A DNA stretch of 64,000 bases from Chitinophaga arvensicola (lineage in GTDB: Bacteria; Bacteroidota; Bacteroidia; Chitinophagales; Chitinophagaceae): the NCBI RefSeq assembly GCF_900110835.1, contig NZ_FOJG01000001.1, forward strand, positions 496,001 through 560,000, in the 5' to 3' direction. The notes under the pieces were generated by a model. The model saw only the letters and a list, made by a program, of their open reading frames with translations. It did no database searches and was not told the origin of the DNA. A program made the position numbers and the translations under genes. Of the stretch, positions 32,645-40,821 are shown in pieces. Each line of letters starts with the position of its first letter. The stretch's first letter is position 1.

Positions 32645-33802
32645 TTATAATTTTTTTATCCTGGAAGACATCACGGCAATAGCTGCGCCCATTACGGCAA
32701 TCATGGTGAAAGCCACACCAAGACTGGTAGCCTGCGCCACAAATCCGATCAGCGGCGGACCAAAGAGGAAGCCGAAATAACCAATGGTGGATACCGTAGC
32801 CAGCGCCATTCCCGGCGATAATACGGTAGACTTGCCAGCAGCGCTGTACACCAGCGGTACCACGGCAGATACGCCTGCACCCACCAACATAAAGCCCAGC
32901 ATGGCCGGAACGAAATAAGGGAAGATAACGGCCACCAGTAAGCCGCTCGCGGTAAGGCCGCCACTGATCAGCAACATCTTTTTAACACCTAAATGGGTGG
33001 TAAGATAATCGGCTATAAAACGGCCGGAGGCCATGGTACTCATAAACGCAGCATAACCAGCGCCAGACAAGCCTTCTCTCACCGCTATCACTCTTCTGAA
33101 ATACACTCCGCTCCAGTCAAACATCGTTCCTTCACAGATCATGGAACACATGGCAATAATTCCCAGCGTAAATAAAAACTTATCCGGCTTCCCAAATAAC
33201 GATGGCGCATGGTTTTCGTTGGGCACCTGCGCTACCAGGCGGTTCATGGTAAGTATGATCAGCAACCACGCCACAGCAGTAACAATTAAAAAATGATATA
33301 CCGGCGCCAGTTGTAATCCTGTCATCCAGGTACCAAAAGCGGCCCCGGTAAAACCTGCCACACTCCATAACCCATGAAAGGAGGCCATGATAGACCGGCC
33401 ATACATGGCTTCCACACCCACCGCCTGCGTATTCACGGCAATGTTGGCAAGGTTACCGCAAAAGCCAAAGAACACGAGGCAGATGCTCAGTTCCCAGGAA
33501 GTATGCGCCAGGCCCAGCACCGGCAGCACTGCCGCATAGGCTACGGCCGCCAGCAATAACACCTGCCGGCTGCCAAACCGGGACACCAGTATTCCTGCAA
33601 TAGGCAGGGAAATAATGGACCCCACCGGTAACGCCAGCAACACGCTTCCCAGCCCAGCATCATTTAATTTCAGCGCTTGTTGTATATCCGGAATACGGGA
33701 AGCCCAGCTGGAAAAGCAGAGTCCCGTTAAAAAAAATAAGGCGCTCACCGCAATACGGGTGGCTCTTTTATTAATCACTACCATCGATAAATCCTGTAAC
33801 AT
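32645..33802 (-). CDS. MFS transporter (fucose permease/YbjJ-like)
   Basis: This 385-residue major facilitator protein has about 12 membrane helices. The first half has SSWASRIPDIQQALKL, then LPVGSIISLPIAGILVSRFG with the conserved charged loop. The FFGFCGNLANIAVNTQAVGV segment resembles fucose permease and YbjJ-like members. Substrate cannot be predicted, though sugar or small-molecule export is plausible. It is convergent with the MNIO cassette, its stop only three bases from it. On the same strand it follows the DeoR regulator after a 26-base gap, making it that regulator's likely operon mate. Confidence 0.85.
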   Translation of the reverse strand: MLQDLSMVVINKRATRIAVSALFFLTGLCFSSWASRIPDIQQALKLNDAGLGSVLLALPVGSIISLPIAGILVSRFGSRQVLLLAAVAYAAVLPVLGLAHTSWELSICLVFFGFCGNLANIAVNTQAVGVEAMYGRSIMASFHGLWSVAGFTGAAFGTWMTGLQLAPVYHFLIVTAVAWLLIILTMNRLVAQVPNENHAPSLFGKPDKFLFTLGIIAMCSMICEGTMFDWSGVYFRRVIAVREGLSGAGYAAFMSTMASGRFIADYLTTHLGVKKMLLISGGLTASGLLVAVIFPYFVPAMLGFMLVGAGVSAVVPLVYSAAGKSTVLSPGMALATVSTIGYFGFLFGPPLIGFVAQATSLGVAFTMIAVMGAAIAVMSSRIKKL

Positions 33803-33828
33803 CTCGGTCAGATAAAAGTTAAGTTTGA

Positions 33829-34581
33829 TCAGATTACCTGTATTCCCAGGTTAATATATGGTTTCAAAGAAGGCAGGTCCGGATCATCTGTAATGATGGT
33901 ATCCAGTCCGGTGATATCGCATACTTTGAACGGCTCCGCAGTGCCCATTTTGTCACTGGTAGCGAGGGCAATGGTTTTATTAGCCGATTCCACCATCACG
34001 CTTTTCACATCTGCCTCTCCAAGATCAAGGCCGGTTACGCCGGCATCGGGATGCAGACTGCAAATACCAAGAAAACAGATATCAGCATGCATTTTTTCCA
34101 GCATACGGATGGTATCCATTCCTCCGGCTGTTTGGGAATCCTTACCAATCAGGCCACCCGTAAAGATCACCTCAATCACGGGATGTTCTATCAGTTGTGC
34201 TACAATGGGTACACTGTTGGTAATTACCGTGATATGCAGATTGGGTGGAAATAATTTTGCCAGTGTTAAGGTAGAAGTTCCCCCATCCAGGATGATGGTT
34301 TGTCCATTGTGCAGATAGGACAACGCTTTATGAGCAATGCGCTTTTTATCATCTTCATGATATACGATGCGTTCCTTAAAAGAATAGGGATTCGGGGAAT
34401 GGGGAATGGCCCCTCCCCTGACTTTGATCAGTTGTCCGTTCTGCGCCAGGGATTCGAGGTCCCGGCGAACGGTATCTTCTGATACCTGCAAGTCACTGCT
34501 CAGCTCTGCCTGCAATACTTTATGATCGGTCTGAAGCTTTTTCAGGATATAATCCAGGCGTTCCTCTTTCAACATGCTCAT
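33829..34581 (-). CDS. DeoR/GlpR family transcriptional regulator
   Basis: A 250-residue repressor with an N-terminal winged helix-turn-helix (ERLDYILKKLQTDHKVLQ, SSDLQVSEDTVRRDLESL). A sugar-phosphate-sensing domain follows (TIILDGGTSTLTLAKLF near residue 95, FTGGLIGKDSQTAGG, TDKMGT-like end). DeoR proteins bind phosphosugars and control nearby catabolic or transport genes. It faces a deoxyribonucleotidase gene across a 77-base region with phased operator-like repeats and precedes an MFS transporter. That suggests it controls both, perhaps for deoxynucleoside or sugar uptake. The inducer is unknown. Confidence 0.9.
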   Translation of the reverse strand: MSMLKEERLDYILKKLQTDHKVLQAELSSDLQVSEDTVRRDLESLAQNGQLIKVRGGAIPHSPNPYSFKERIVYHEDDKKRIAHKALSYLHNGQTIILDGGTSTLTLAKLFPPNLHITVITNSVPIVAQLIEHPVIEVIFTGGLIGKDSQTAGGMDTIRMLEKMHADICFLGICSLHPDAGVTGLDLGEADVKSVMVESANKTIALATSDKMGTAEPFKVCDITGLDTIITDDPDLPSLKPYINLGIQVI

Positions 34582-34587
34582 GCCATT

Positions 34588-34637
34588 TTATGCAATATTA
34601 TGAAAGATTATGCAATAATCTGCGAATTATCGCATAA
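34588..34637. promoter_or_regulatory. Phased TTATGCAATA operator repeats
   Basis: Two direct copies of TTATGCAATA (34588-34597 and 34608-34617) are 20 bases apart. An inverted relative, TTATCGCATAA (34627-34637), begins 19 bases later. Spacing near two helical turns puts all three on the same DNA face. The third copy overlaps the -7 element of the deoxyribonucleotidase gene. This is what an autoregulated DeoR operator would look like. Confidence 0.6.
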
Positions 34638-34642
34638 CTTTG
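34635..34642 (+). promoter_or_regulatory. -7 element of the deoxyribonucleotidase gene
   Basis: TAACTTTG is an exact match to TAnnTTTG, 16 bases before the start codon at 34659. Its first bases overlap the third operator-like repeat, so a bound repressor would cover the promoter. Confidence 0.45.
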
Positions 34643-34658
34643 CACAAAACAGCAAAAT

Positions 34659-35216
34659 ATGGCAAAAATTGCAATCGACATGGACAATGTAATGGCAGAC
34701 CTCACACAGCACCTGCTGGATGTATATGCAAGGGAATACGGAGAGGTAATAGATCCGGTGCGCCTGAATAATATCCCGGAGGGTAGTGCTTTTCCGGAAG
34801 GTGTAGCGATGAAGATCCTCAGTGCACCTGGCTTTTTCAGGGGTATTCCTGTAATGGCAGGTAGTCAGGAAGTAGTGAAAGCGCTGGCGGCGCAGCATGA
34901 AGTATTTGTGGTATCAGCGGCGATGGAGTTCCCTTTGTCACTGGCGGAAAAACACGCCTGGCTGGAAGAACATTTTCCTTTCATCAGTTGGAAAAACATT
35001 GTATTCTGCGGCTCCAAAACCATTGTGGAAGCGGATTACATGATCGACGACCACGATAAAAACCTAAGCACCTTTAAAGGCACACCATTACTGTTTACTG
35101 CGCCACATAATTTACCACTGCAGGACTATACCCGGGTCAATAGCTGGGAAGAAGTAGCTGCATACTTTGAATTGAACGCTGTAGAAAGCGGAGCATCCCT
35201 GCAAACTGTTGCATAA
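34659..35216 (+). CDS. 5'(3')-deoxyribonucleotidase family protein
   Basis: A HAD-fold phosphatase of 185 residues. Family members dephosphorylate deoxynucleoside monophosphates. Motif I is IAIDMDNVMADL (nucleophile Asp and second Asp), motif II is around FVVSAAMEFP, and motif IV is ADYMIDDHDKNLSTF, in the order typical of the NT5C family. Length is normal. It is divergent from the DeoR regulator with operator-like repeats between, so it is likely part of that regulator's target set. The convergent gene follows after 13 bases. Substrate choice is inferred from the family. Confidence 0.85.
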   Translation: MAKIAIDMDNVMADLTQHLLDVYAREYGEVIDPVRLNNIPEGSAFPEGVAMKILSAPGFFRGIPVMAGSQEVVKALAAQHEVFVVSAAMEFPLSLAEKHAWLEEHFPFISWKNIVFCGSKTIVEADYMIDDHDKNLSTFKGTPLLFTAPHNLPLQDYTRVNSWEEVAAYFELNAVESGASLQTVA

Positions 35217-35229
35217 CAACCGGCCGGGC

Positions 35230-35769
35230 TTACCTGGTTTCCAGGGTACTGATCTTTTTTTCGAGGGTATTTACTTTACGGACGTACTGTTGTATTTCCA
35301 TGCACTTATCCAGGTAAGCCTCTACCCAGTTCACATCCTGTCGTAAGGAATGGGGATCCGTAAAATATTCGGGGACAATTCCCAACAGCTCTTCGAGCTT
35401 ACGCAATTGCACCTGGCTGAATTGTGTGCAGTCCAGCCAATCCTGCAGTTCACCTTCTGATAATTGCAGCTGCGCGGCGAGTTGCTTCGTTTTAATTTTT
35501 TGCTTCGCGAGATACAACAGCAGCAGTTCACCCTGGTGCCAGGTATTGGCATCCAGTGAATCCCAATGATAAAAATCTTCCAGGGTAACGGGAACGGCTT
35601 CCAGTAATACCTCCAGCTTTTCTCTTTTAATAGTTGCCTGGGAAAAATACCGATACAAACCTTGTGGTGTTAAACCGGCTTTTTTTGCGTAACGAAGAAT
35701 GACTATTTCCTGTTGTCTTAATATACGCCGTAACCTGGAGCCGGCATGCACATAATACGGAACTGACAT
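35230..35769 (-). CDS. Tandem helix-turn-helix protein with C-terminal coiled coil
   Basis: A 179-residue protein with two XRE-like helix-turn-helix regions: residues about 10-65 (LRRILRQQEIVILRYAKKAG) and about 80-130 (LLLYLAKQKIKTKQLAAQLQ, SEGELQDWLDCTQFSQ). It ends in a short charged helix (YVRKVNTLEKKISTLETR) likely to be a coiled coil for dimerisation. It has the same layout as the next gene at 35916, which suggests an old duplication. It is convergent with the deoxyribonucleotidase. DNA binding is inferred; the target is unknown. Confidence 0.65.
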   Translation of the reverse strand: MSVPYYVHAGSRLRRILRQQEIVILRYAKKAGLTPQGLYRYFSQATIKREKLEVLLEAVPVTLEDFYHWDSLDANTWHQGELLLLYLAKQKIKTKQLAAQLQLSEGELQDWLDCTQFSQVQLRKLEELLGIVPEYFTDPHSLRQDVNWVEAYLDKCMEIQQYVRKVNTLEKKISTLETR

Positions 35770-35915
35770 GAATAGTATCTCTGTTTTGGTGAATAATGGG
35801 GTGTATACAAATATAACACTTTTATGTTCTCAAAATAACCGCCGGGGTATTATATTTTAAGGGATCTTGAAGAAATACTATCAACAAATATCATTATAAT
35901 AAAGAGTACTTATTT

Positions 35916-36515
35916 TTAATCTTTCTGTTTGCGGACCGCTGCCAGTTCCTTTTTAATCTGGAGTAATTCATCTTTCATCGCAGCATGGCTTTTCAGCAGC
36001 TGTGTATATTCTTCCAGTTGCTTATAATATTTCTCTCTTAACAACATCATTTCTTCACTGTCGGTGTTCCTGGCTTCCTGTGCTGCGCCGGGGTTCAGGA
36101 AGGCATCCGAAGTCATGTCCAGCCCTTTGGATACCCGATCCAGTTCGTCTGGTGAAAAGCTTTCCTTTTCAAAAAGATTGTACATGGTACGGCGGCTCAT
36201 ATCGAGGCGACCGGCCAGCTTACTTTTATTCAGTCCTTTTTCAGCAATGACGTGTTGCAGGCGTTCGCCATGGTGTATACTTTTTCCATTGCTCAGTTGC
36301 ATGGCCCCATTCCACCGCATAAATTCTTCCGGAGTAATACCGATGAGCGTACAAAAACGCTCCATGGTAGCCCGTTTCATATCATTCTTCCGCAAATGGT
36401 AGTGCGCTATCTGGTTGGTAAAACCAGCCATGGCAGCGAAATCAACAATCTTTATCTTCTTCTGTTTCAAGATCTGTTTCAACCGGTGTCCCATGTGTAT
36501 CAGGCTCGACTGCAT
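35916..36515 (-). CDS. Tandem helix-turn-helix protein with C-terminal coiled coil
   Basis: This 199-residue protein has two helix-turn-helix regions: residues 9-65 (HRLKQILKQKKIKIVDFAAM, ERFCTLIGITPEEFMRW) and 83-140 (RLQHVIAEKGLNKSKLAGRL, DMSRRTMYNLFEKES). A long coiled coil of about 50 residues follows (MMLLREKYYKQLEEYTQLLK). It resembles the 35230 gene in order and spacing, so the two are probably paralogues. XRE-like proteins of this shape are often phage- or stress-type regulators, but nothing here shows a prophage. It is preceded by a 481-base AT-rich gap. Confidence 0.7.
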   Translation of the reverse strand: MQSSLIHMGHRLKQILKQKKIKIVDFAAMAGFTNQIAHYHLRKNDMKRATMERFCTLIGITPEEFMRWNGAMQLSNGKSIHHGERLQHVIAEKGLNKSKLAGRLDMSRRTMYNLFEKESFSPDELDRVSKGLDMTSDAFLNPGAAQEARNTDSEEMMLLREKYYKQLEEYTQLLKSHAAMKDELLQIKKELAAVRKQKD

Positions 36516-36996
36516 CCCGTTTCAATTTAAATGATGATGCTACATACAGGATCATGCCTGTCGTATTATCGTATAATTTAACAATTAATATTTCATTTTG
36601 TAAATAAAAATATCAATTTAACGAAAAAAATATACGCCTGTAAACAGCACTGCATCCGATATCACTGCACTAACTGCAAAGGTTATACGCAAAAAAATAC
36701 CAAGAAAGAATTATCTATTTGAGAGGGCGAAAATCATAATGATACAGAGCGGATTTATTGTGTAAATCATACACAGCAAATAATGATAAACAAAAGCATA
36801 CAAAACCTTCCAAAACAGCTTCCACAGGCAGTTATAGCTGCATGCATTTTTTTTAAAGAAAGTCATGTTTTATCATTATAAATTGCGCGATTATAAATAT
36901 ATTTGCTTACACCTTAAAGTAACGTTACATCATGTTTTATTATAACGAGAATCTTTTTGTTAACCATATCCAAAATTCTGAAAAATAATACCCGCT
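36516..36996. other. AT-rich intergenic region with a direct repeat
   Basis: No gene was found in these 481 bases between the divergent HTH gene at 35916 and the small gene at 36997. TCATGTTTTAT-c-ATTATAA (36863-36881) recurs as TCATGTTTTATTATAA (36930-36945). A TATATTTG at 36898-36905 fits the -7 consensus for the forward gene and lies between the two copies, so they may be operator sites. Confidence 0.45.
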
Positions 36997-37272
36997 ATGA
37001 CCAAAGAAACAATAAACGTGTTGCTCGACATCCACACCAAACTTTCGAGTCTTCCCATAACGTTCAGGGAAAAAGTATGCGAAGAATGTAACTGGAGTAC
37101 CCCTACATTCTATCGCAAGATGCGCGGAAGAGATAAGCCCAATCCAAATGAGAAAGGAAAAATCATTCCTGCACTGAGTAATGCGGAAAAACAAAGGATT
37201 ATTGAAATAATGGTGGAAGTATTTGCTATTGGTGAAGAAGACCTGGAGAAATACCGTAAAACCTCTAAATGA
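36997..37272 (+). CDS. Small helix-turn-helix-like protein
   Basis: A 91-residue protein. Residues 20-45 (REKVCEECNWSTPTFYRKMR) look like a helix-turn-helix with a recognition helix rich in Thr, Tyr, Arg and Lys. The rest is a charged helix (NAEKQRIIEIMVEVFAIGEE). It is not assigned to a named family. It is divergent from the tandem-HTH genes across a long AT-rich region, so the three form a small cluster of probable DNA-binding proteins. Function is unknown. Confidence 0.55.
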   Translation: MTKETINVLLDIHTKLSSLPITFREKVCEECNWSTPTFYRKMRGRDKPNPNEKGKIIPALSNAEKQRIIEIMVEVFAIGEEDLEKYRKTSK

Positions 37273-37576
37273 TCGCTCCTTTTTTTCATCCACCGTTTTG
37301 TCAAAACATCTTCCGGAAAATTCATTATTCATTTCTTTTGTAAGGCCTTGTTCCCCTGCCCTGGGTGCAAGGCTTTACTGTATTGTAAATGGTAGCCTAG
37401 AGCAACACAAATACCTGTTTGTGATCAACCAAGCCGGACATTACAGTCTTTTATAATCCTGGCAACCTTACTTAGCACGCTCACTCCCACATTATACCAT
37501 CTCCCCAAAACACCATCAACTAAGTTTTTCTATTTAAAACTAAATACTTAGTTTTAAAATTATAAAACGCCTTCTT
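37273..37576. other. Intergenic region upstream of TPR gene
   Basis: A 77-codon frame overlapping the end of the small gene is open here but shows no homology or codon pattern and was not called. The notable structure is the palindrome at 37533-37558. No terminator was recognised. Confidence 0.45.
37533..37558. promoter_or_regulatory. Perfect palindrome upstream of TPR gene (operator candidate)
   Basis: TTTAAAACTAA / TTAGTTTTAAA is a perfect 11-base inverted repeat around ATAC, ending 18 bases before the start codon at 37577. A related half-site, ACTAAGTTTTT, lies about 14 bases upstream of it. Size and symmetry fit a dimeric regulator, and no T run suggests a terminator. Confidence 0.5.
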
Positions 37577-38716
37577 ATGATTTATATCCGCGCATGGTTC
37601 ATCAGTCTGCTACTTCTTTTTACCGCCGCCGCAAACGCTCAGGAACCCATAGACCGCTCCCTGCTGATGGAATACCTGCAAAACCAACAGTTTGAAACCG
37701 CTATTAATTACCTGCAGCCCAGGGTACAGGAAAATAATATCGGGCAACAGGCCCTGCTGGCCTATACCTTTTACCAGGCCGGTAAAACAAAAGATGCTAT
37801 CACCCAATATGAAAAAGTGCTTACACTGGACAGCAATAATATTACTGCCCATCAATACCTCGCCAGCATCAGCATGCAAATGGAAAGCCCACTTCCTGCT
37901 ATCTTTCATTACCGCCAGATCATCCGGCTTCAACCCGCCAACGCCACTGCCTGGAAGCAACTCAGCTTTGCCTGCTTCGCCGCACAACAACCGGATACCG
38001 CCTTTGTATATCTTCAACAGGCCTACACCCTCAATCCCAACGATCCTAAAGTGACCGCCCGCCTGGGGGAGGAATTGATCGAAAAACAGCAGTATCTACT
38101 GGCAGACAGTATCCTGCGTAACTTCCTGCGCACAGACTCCACGCAACCGGCAGTCATCATGACCGCAGTGAGATCTGCCTGGTTCCTGAAAAAATATACC
38201 CGCTGCACCGATCTGGGCAACCAACTGATGCGCATGAACATCGTATCTCCCAATACTTTCGCCATCGTGGCCGCCGCCTGGTACACCCTCAAACAGTATC
38301 CCCAGTGTATAGGCATTTACGAATACCTGGTGGCCAACAAAGGACAATCTGAAACCATTATGTACTACGCTGCCCTCGCCTACACGGAACTAAAAAATTA
38401 TACCGCCAGCAACGAACTGCTGCAAACCTGCATCGATATGGCTACCTCCAAAAGCCTGGATAGTTATTACAGCGGCAAATCTGCCAATTACGAAGGGCTT
38501 CGGGAGTACAAAGCCGCCGTGGCCAACCTGGATACTGCCTACTATCTTTTTCATCAACCCTTGCGCCAGTACAGCATTGGCCGCATCTATGAAGTTCACC
38601 TGCGCAACAAGCCAATGGCTACCCGCTACTATAAACGCTACCTGCAACAGGGTAACCCTGCCAATCCCCAGGAAGCAACAGTTTACAAATACCTCCGGTC
38701 ATATGTTGAAAAATAA
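37577..38716 (+). CDS. Secreted tetratricopeptide repeat protein
   Basis: A 379-residue protein with a signal peptide (WFISLLLLFTAAANAQ, cleavage after about residue 21). About eight to nine TPR-like units fill the rest, for example AITQYEKVLTLDSNNITAHQ, AIFHYRQIIRLQPANATAWK and AFVYLQQAYTLNPNDPKVTA. It has no catalytic domain and is expected to be a periplasmic or outer-membrane scaffold. A palindromic operator candidate sits just upstream. acs follows after 112 bases, with a weak hairpin (AAACCA / TGGTTT) between. Confidence 0.85.
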   Translation: MIYIRAWFISLLLLFTAAANAQEPIDRSLLMEYLQNQQFETAINYLQPRVQENNIGQQALLAYTFYQAGKTKDAITQYEKVLTLDSNNITAHQYLASISMQMESPLPAIFHYRQIIRLQPANATAWKQLSFACFAAQQPDTAFVYLQQAYTLNPNDPKVTARLGEELIEKQQYLLADSILRNFLRTDSTQPAVIMTAVRSAWFLKKYTRCTDLGNQLMRMNIVSPNTFAIVAAAWYTLKQYPQCIGIYEYLVANKGQSETIMYYAALAYTELKNYTASNELLQTCIDMATSKSLDSYYSGKSANYEGLREYKAAVANLDTAYYLFHQPLRQYSIGRIYEVHLRNKPMATRYYKRYLQQGNPANPQEATVYKYLRSYVEK

Positions 38717-38828
38717 TCTGCTTTTAATATGATTTTTTAGATTATTTCTACCAAACCATCTGGTTTTTCTTAAATTTAAAGCCCGTTAGGAAAATGCTTG
38801 TACTTAACCAATAAACAATTACGGTGCT

Positions 38829-40742
38829 ATGTCGTACCCATACCAGATCAAGAGTATCGAAGATTATCAGCAGGCTTATCAACAAAGTGTAATTGACCCG
38901 GAAGGTTTCTGGGCAAATGTAGCAGACCATTTTTACTGGCGTCGCAAATGGGACAAGGTATTGGACTGGAATTTCAAGGATCCGGAAATCAAATGGTTCA
39001 CCGGCGCCAAACTGAACATCACTGAAAACTGCCTGGATCGTCACCTGGGCACATTGGGCAACACTCCCGCCATCATCTGGGAGCCAAATGATCCCGAAGA
39101 ACATCACCGCATTATTACTTACCGCGACTTATACAACAAGGTTTGCCAGTTTGCGAATGTGCTGAAAAACAATGGTGTTAAAAAAGGCGACCGCGTCTGC
39201 ATCTACATGGGAATGATCCCGGAACTGGCCATCTCCATCCTGGCCTGCGCCCGCATCGGTGCGGTGCACTCCGTGGTATTCGGTGGGTTCAGCGCCCAAT
39301 CCATTGCCGACAGGATCCAGGATGCACAGTGCAGTCTCGTGATCACCTGCGACGGCGCCTACCGTGGTGCAAAGGATATCCCGCTGAAATCTGTTATGGA
39401 CGATGCGCTGATGGCTTGCCCATCTGTGAAAAAAGTAATTGTATGTACCCGCACCCGCACACCGGTAAGCATGCTGAAAGGCAGAGACCTGTGGTGGGAA
39501 GATGAAATAAAACAAGTGGAAACCATGGGCAACCCGCCCTGCCCGGCAGAAGAAATGGATGCGGAAGATCTCCTGTTCATCCTCTATACTTCCGGCTCCA
39601 CCGGCAAACCCAAAGGCGTGGTGCACACCTGCGCCGGATATATGGTTTATGCCAACTACACCTTCGTTAATACCTTCCAGTACCAGCCCGGCGAAGTATA
39701 CTTCTGTACTGCCGATATCGGCTGGATCACCGGTCATAGCTATATCGCATACGGTCCGCTCAGCGCAGGCGCCACCACCCTCATGTTTGAAGGGGTGCCT
39801 ACCTATCCGGATGCCGGCCGCCTCTGGGAAATCGTCGATAAATTCCGTGTAAATACTTTGTACACGGCTCCTACCGCCATCCGCAGCCTCATGAGCTATG
39901 GCCTGGGTCCTGTGAATCACAAAGACCTCAGCTCCCTGAAAAAGCTCGGTAGCGTAGGCGAACCGATCAACGAAGAAGCATGGCACTGGTTTAAAGATAA
40001 TATCGGTAAAGGCAAATGCCCCATCGTAGATACCTGGTGGCAAACCGAAACCGGTGGTATCATGATCACACCCATTGCCGGTATCACCCCGGAAAAACCA
40101 GGATACGCCACCCTGCCACTGCCGGGTGTACAACCTATCCTGGTAGATGAAAACGGGAAAGAACTCAAAGGCAACGGTGTAAGCGGTAACCTCTGTATCA
40201 AGTTCCCATGGCCTGGTATGCTCCGCAGCACCTACGGCGATCATGAACGTTTCCGCAAAACTTATTTCTCTACCTACGAAAATCTCTACTTCACCGGCGA
40301 CGGCTGTTTAAGAGATGAAGACGGCTACTACAAAATCACCGGCCGCGTAGATGACGTACTCAACGTAAGCGGTCACCGTATCGGTACCGCCGAAGTGGAA
40401 AACGCTATCAACATGCACGCAGGTGTAGTAGAAAGCGCCGTAGTTGGGTATCCTCACGATATTAAAGGACAGGGTATTTATGCGTATGTGATCACTGAAA
40501 GACTCACACATGACCCTGAACTCACCAAGAAAGATATTGCTCAGACAGTGGCCCGTATTATCGGTCCTATCGCCAAACCCGATAAGATCCAGATTGTAAG
40601 CGGTTTGCCTAAAACCCGTTCCGGTAAAATCATGCGCCGTATCCTGCGCAAGATTGCCGAAAACGATATGGACAATCTAGGCGATATCTCGACCCTGCTC
40701 GATCCGGGAGTGGTAGATGAAATCAAAAAAGGAAAACTGTAA
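38829..40742 (+). CDS. acs: Acetyl-CoA synthetase
   Basis: Acs activates acetate to acetyl-CoA through acetyl-AMP. The 637-residue protein is full length. Its motifs are the AMP-binding P-loop YTSGSTGKPKGVVHTCAGY, TADIGWITGHSYIAYGPL, the acetate-pocket region DTWWQTETGGIMITP, the hinge-region GRVDDVLNVSGHRIGTAEVE, and the C-terminal KTRSGKIMRRILRKIA. The last carries the lysine that is acetylated to switch the enzyme off in other bacteria. It ends in its own terminator. No acetyltransferase/deacetylase pair was seen nearby. Confidence 0.97.
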   Translation: MSYPYQIKSIEDYQQAYQQSVIDPEGFWANVADHFYWRRKWDKVLDWNFKDPEIKWFTGAKLNITENCLDRHLGTLGNTPAIIWEPNDPEEHHRIITYRDLYNKVCQFANVLKNNGVKKGDRVCIYMGMIPELAISILACARIGAVHSVVFGGFSAQSIADRIQDAQCSLVITCDGAYRGAKDIPLKSVMDDALMACPSVKKVIVCTRTRTPVSMLKGRDLWWEDEIKQVETMGNPPCPAEEMDAEDLLFILYTSGSTGKPKGVVHTCAGYMVYANYTFVNTFQYQPGEVYFCTADIGWITGHSYIAYGPLSAGATTLMFEGVPTYPDAGRLWEIVDKFRVNTLYTAPTAIRSLMSYGLGPVNHKDLSSLKKLGSVGEPINEEAWHWFKDNIGKGKCPIVDTWWQTETGGIMITPIAGITPEKPGYATLPLPGVQPILVDENGKELKGNGVSGNLCIKFPWPGMLRSTYGDHERFRKTYFSTYENLYFTGDGCLRDEDGYYKITGRVDDVLNVSGHRIGTAEVENAINMHAGVVESAVVGYPHDIKGQGIYAYVITERLTHDPELTKKDIAQTVARIIGPIAKPDKIQIVSGLPKTRSGKIMRRILRKIAENDMDNLGDISTLLDPGVVDEIKKGKL

Positions 40743-40769
40743 TACATTATTCCGGATTTTTTGAATGGA

Positions 40770-40797
40770 GGGATGCAGGAATCAAACCCTGCATCCC
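40770..40797 (+). terminator. Terminator after acs
   Basis: GGGATGCAGG / CCTGCATCCC form a 10-base hairpin with an eight-base loop, followed by TTCTTC. It lies 28 bases past the acs stop. It also covers the upstream open frame of the next gene, which supports the later start chosen there. Confidence 0.85.
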
Positions 40798-40821
40798 TTC
40801 TTCATACACGAATCATTACTT

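Noticed and set aside
37223..37456. 77-codon forward frame after the small HTH-like gene
   Set aside because: It overlaps that gene's end, has no recognisable features and has no promoter of its own.
39129..40244. 371-codon reverse-strand frame opposite acs
   Set aside because: It lies inside acs, with no domain match and no promoter or neighbouring gene that needs it.
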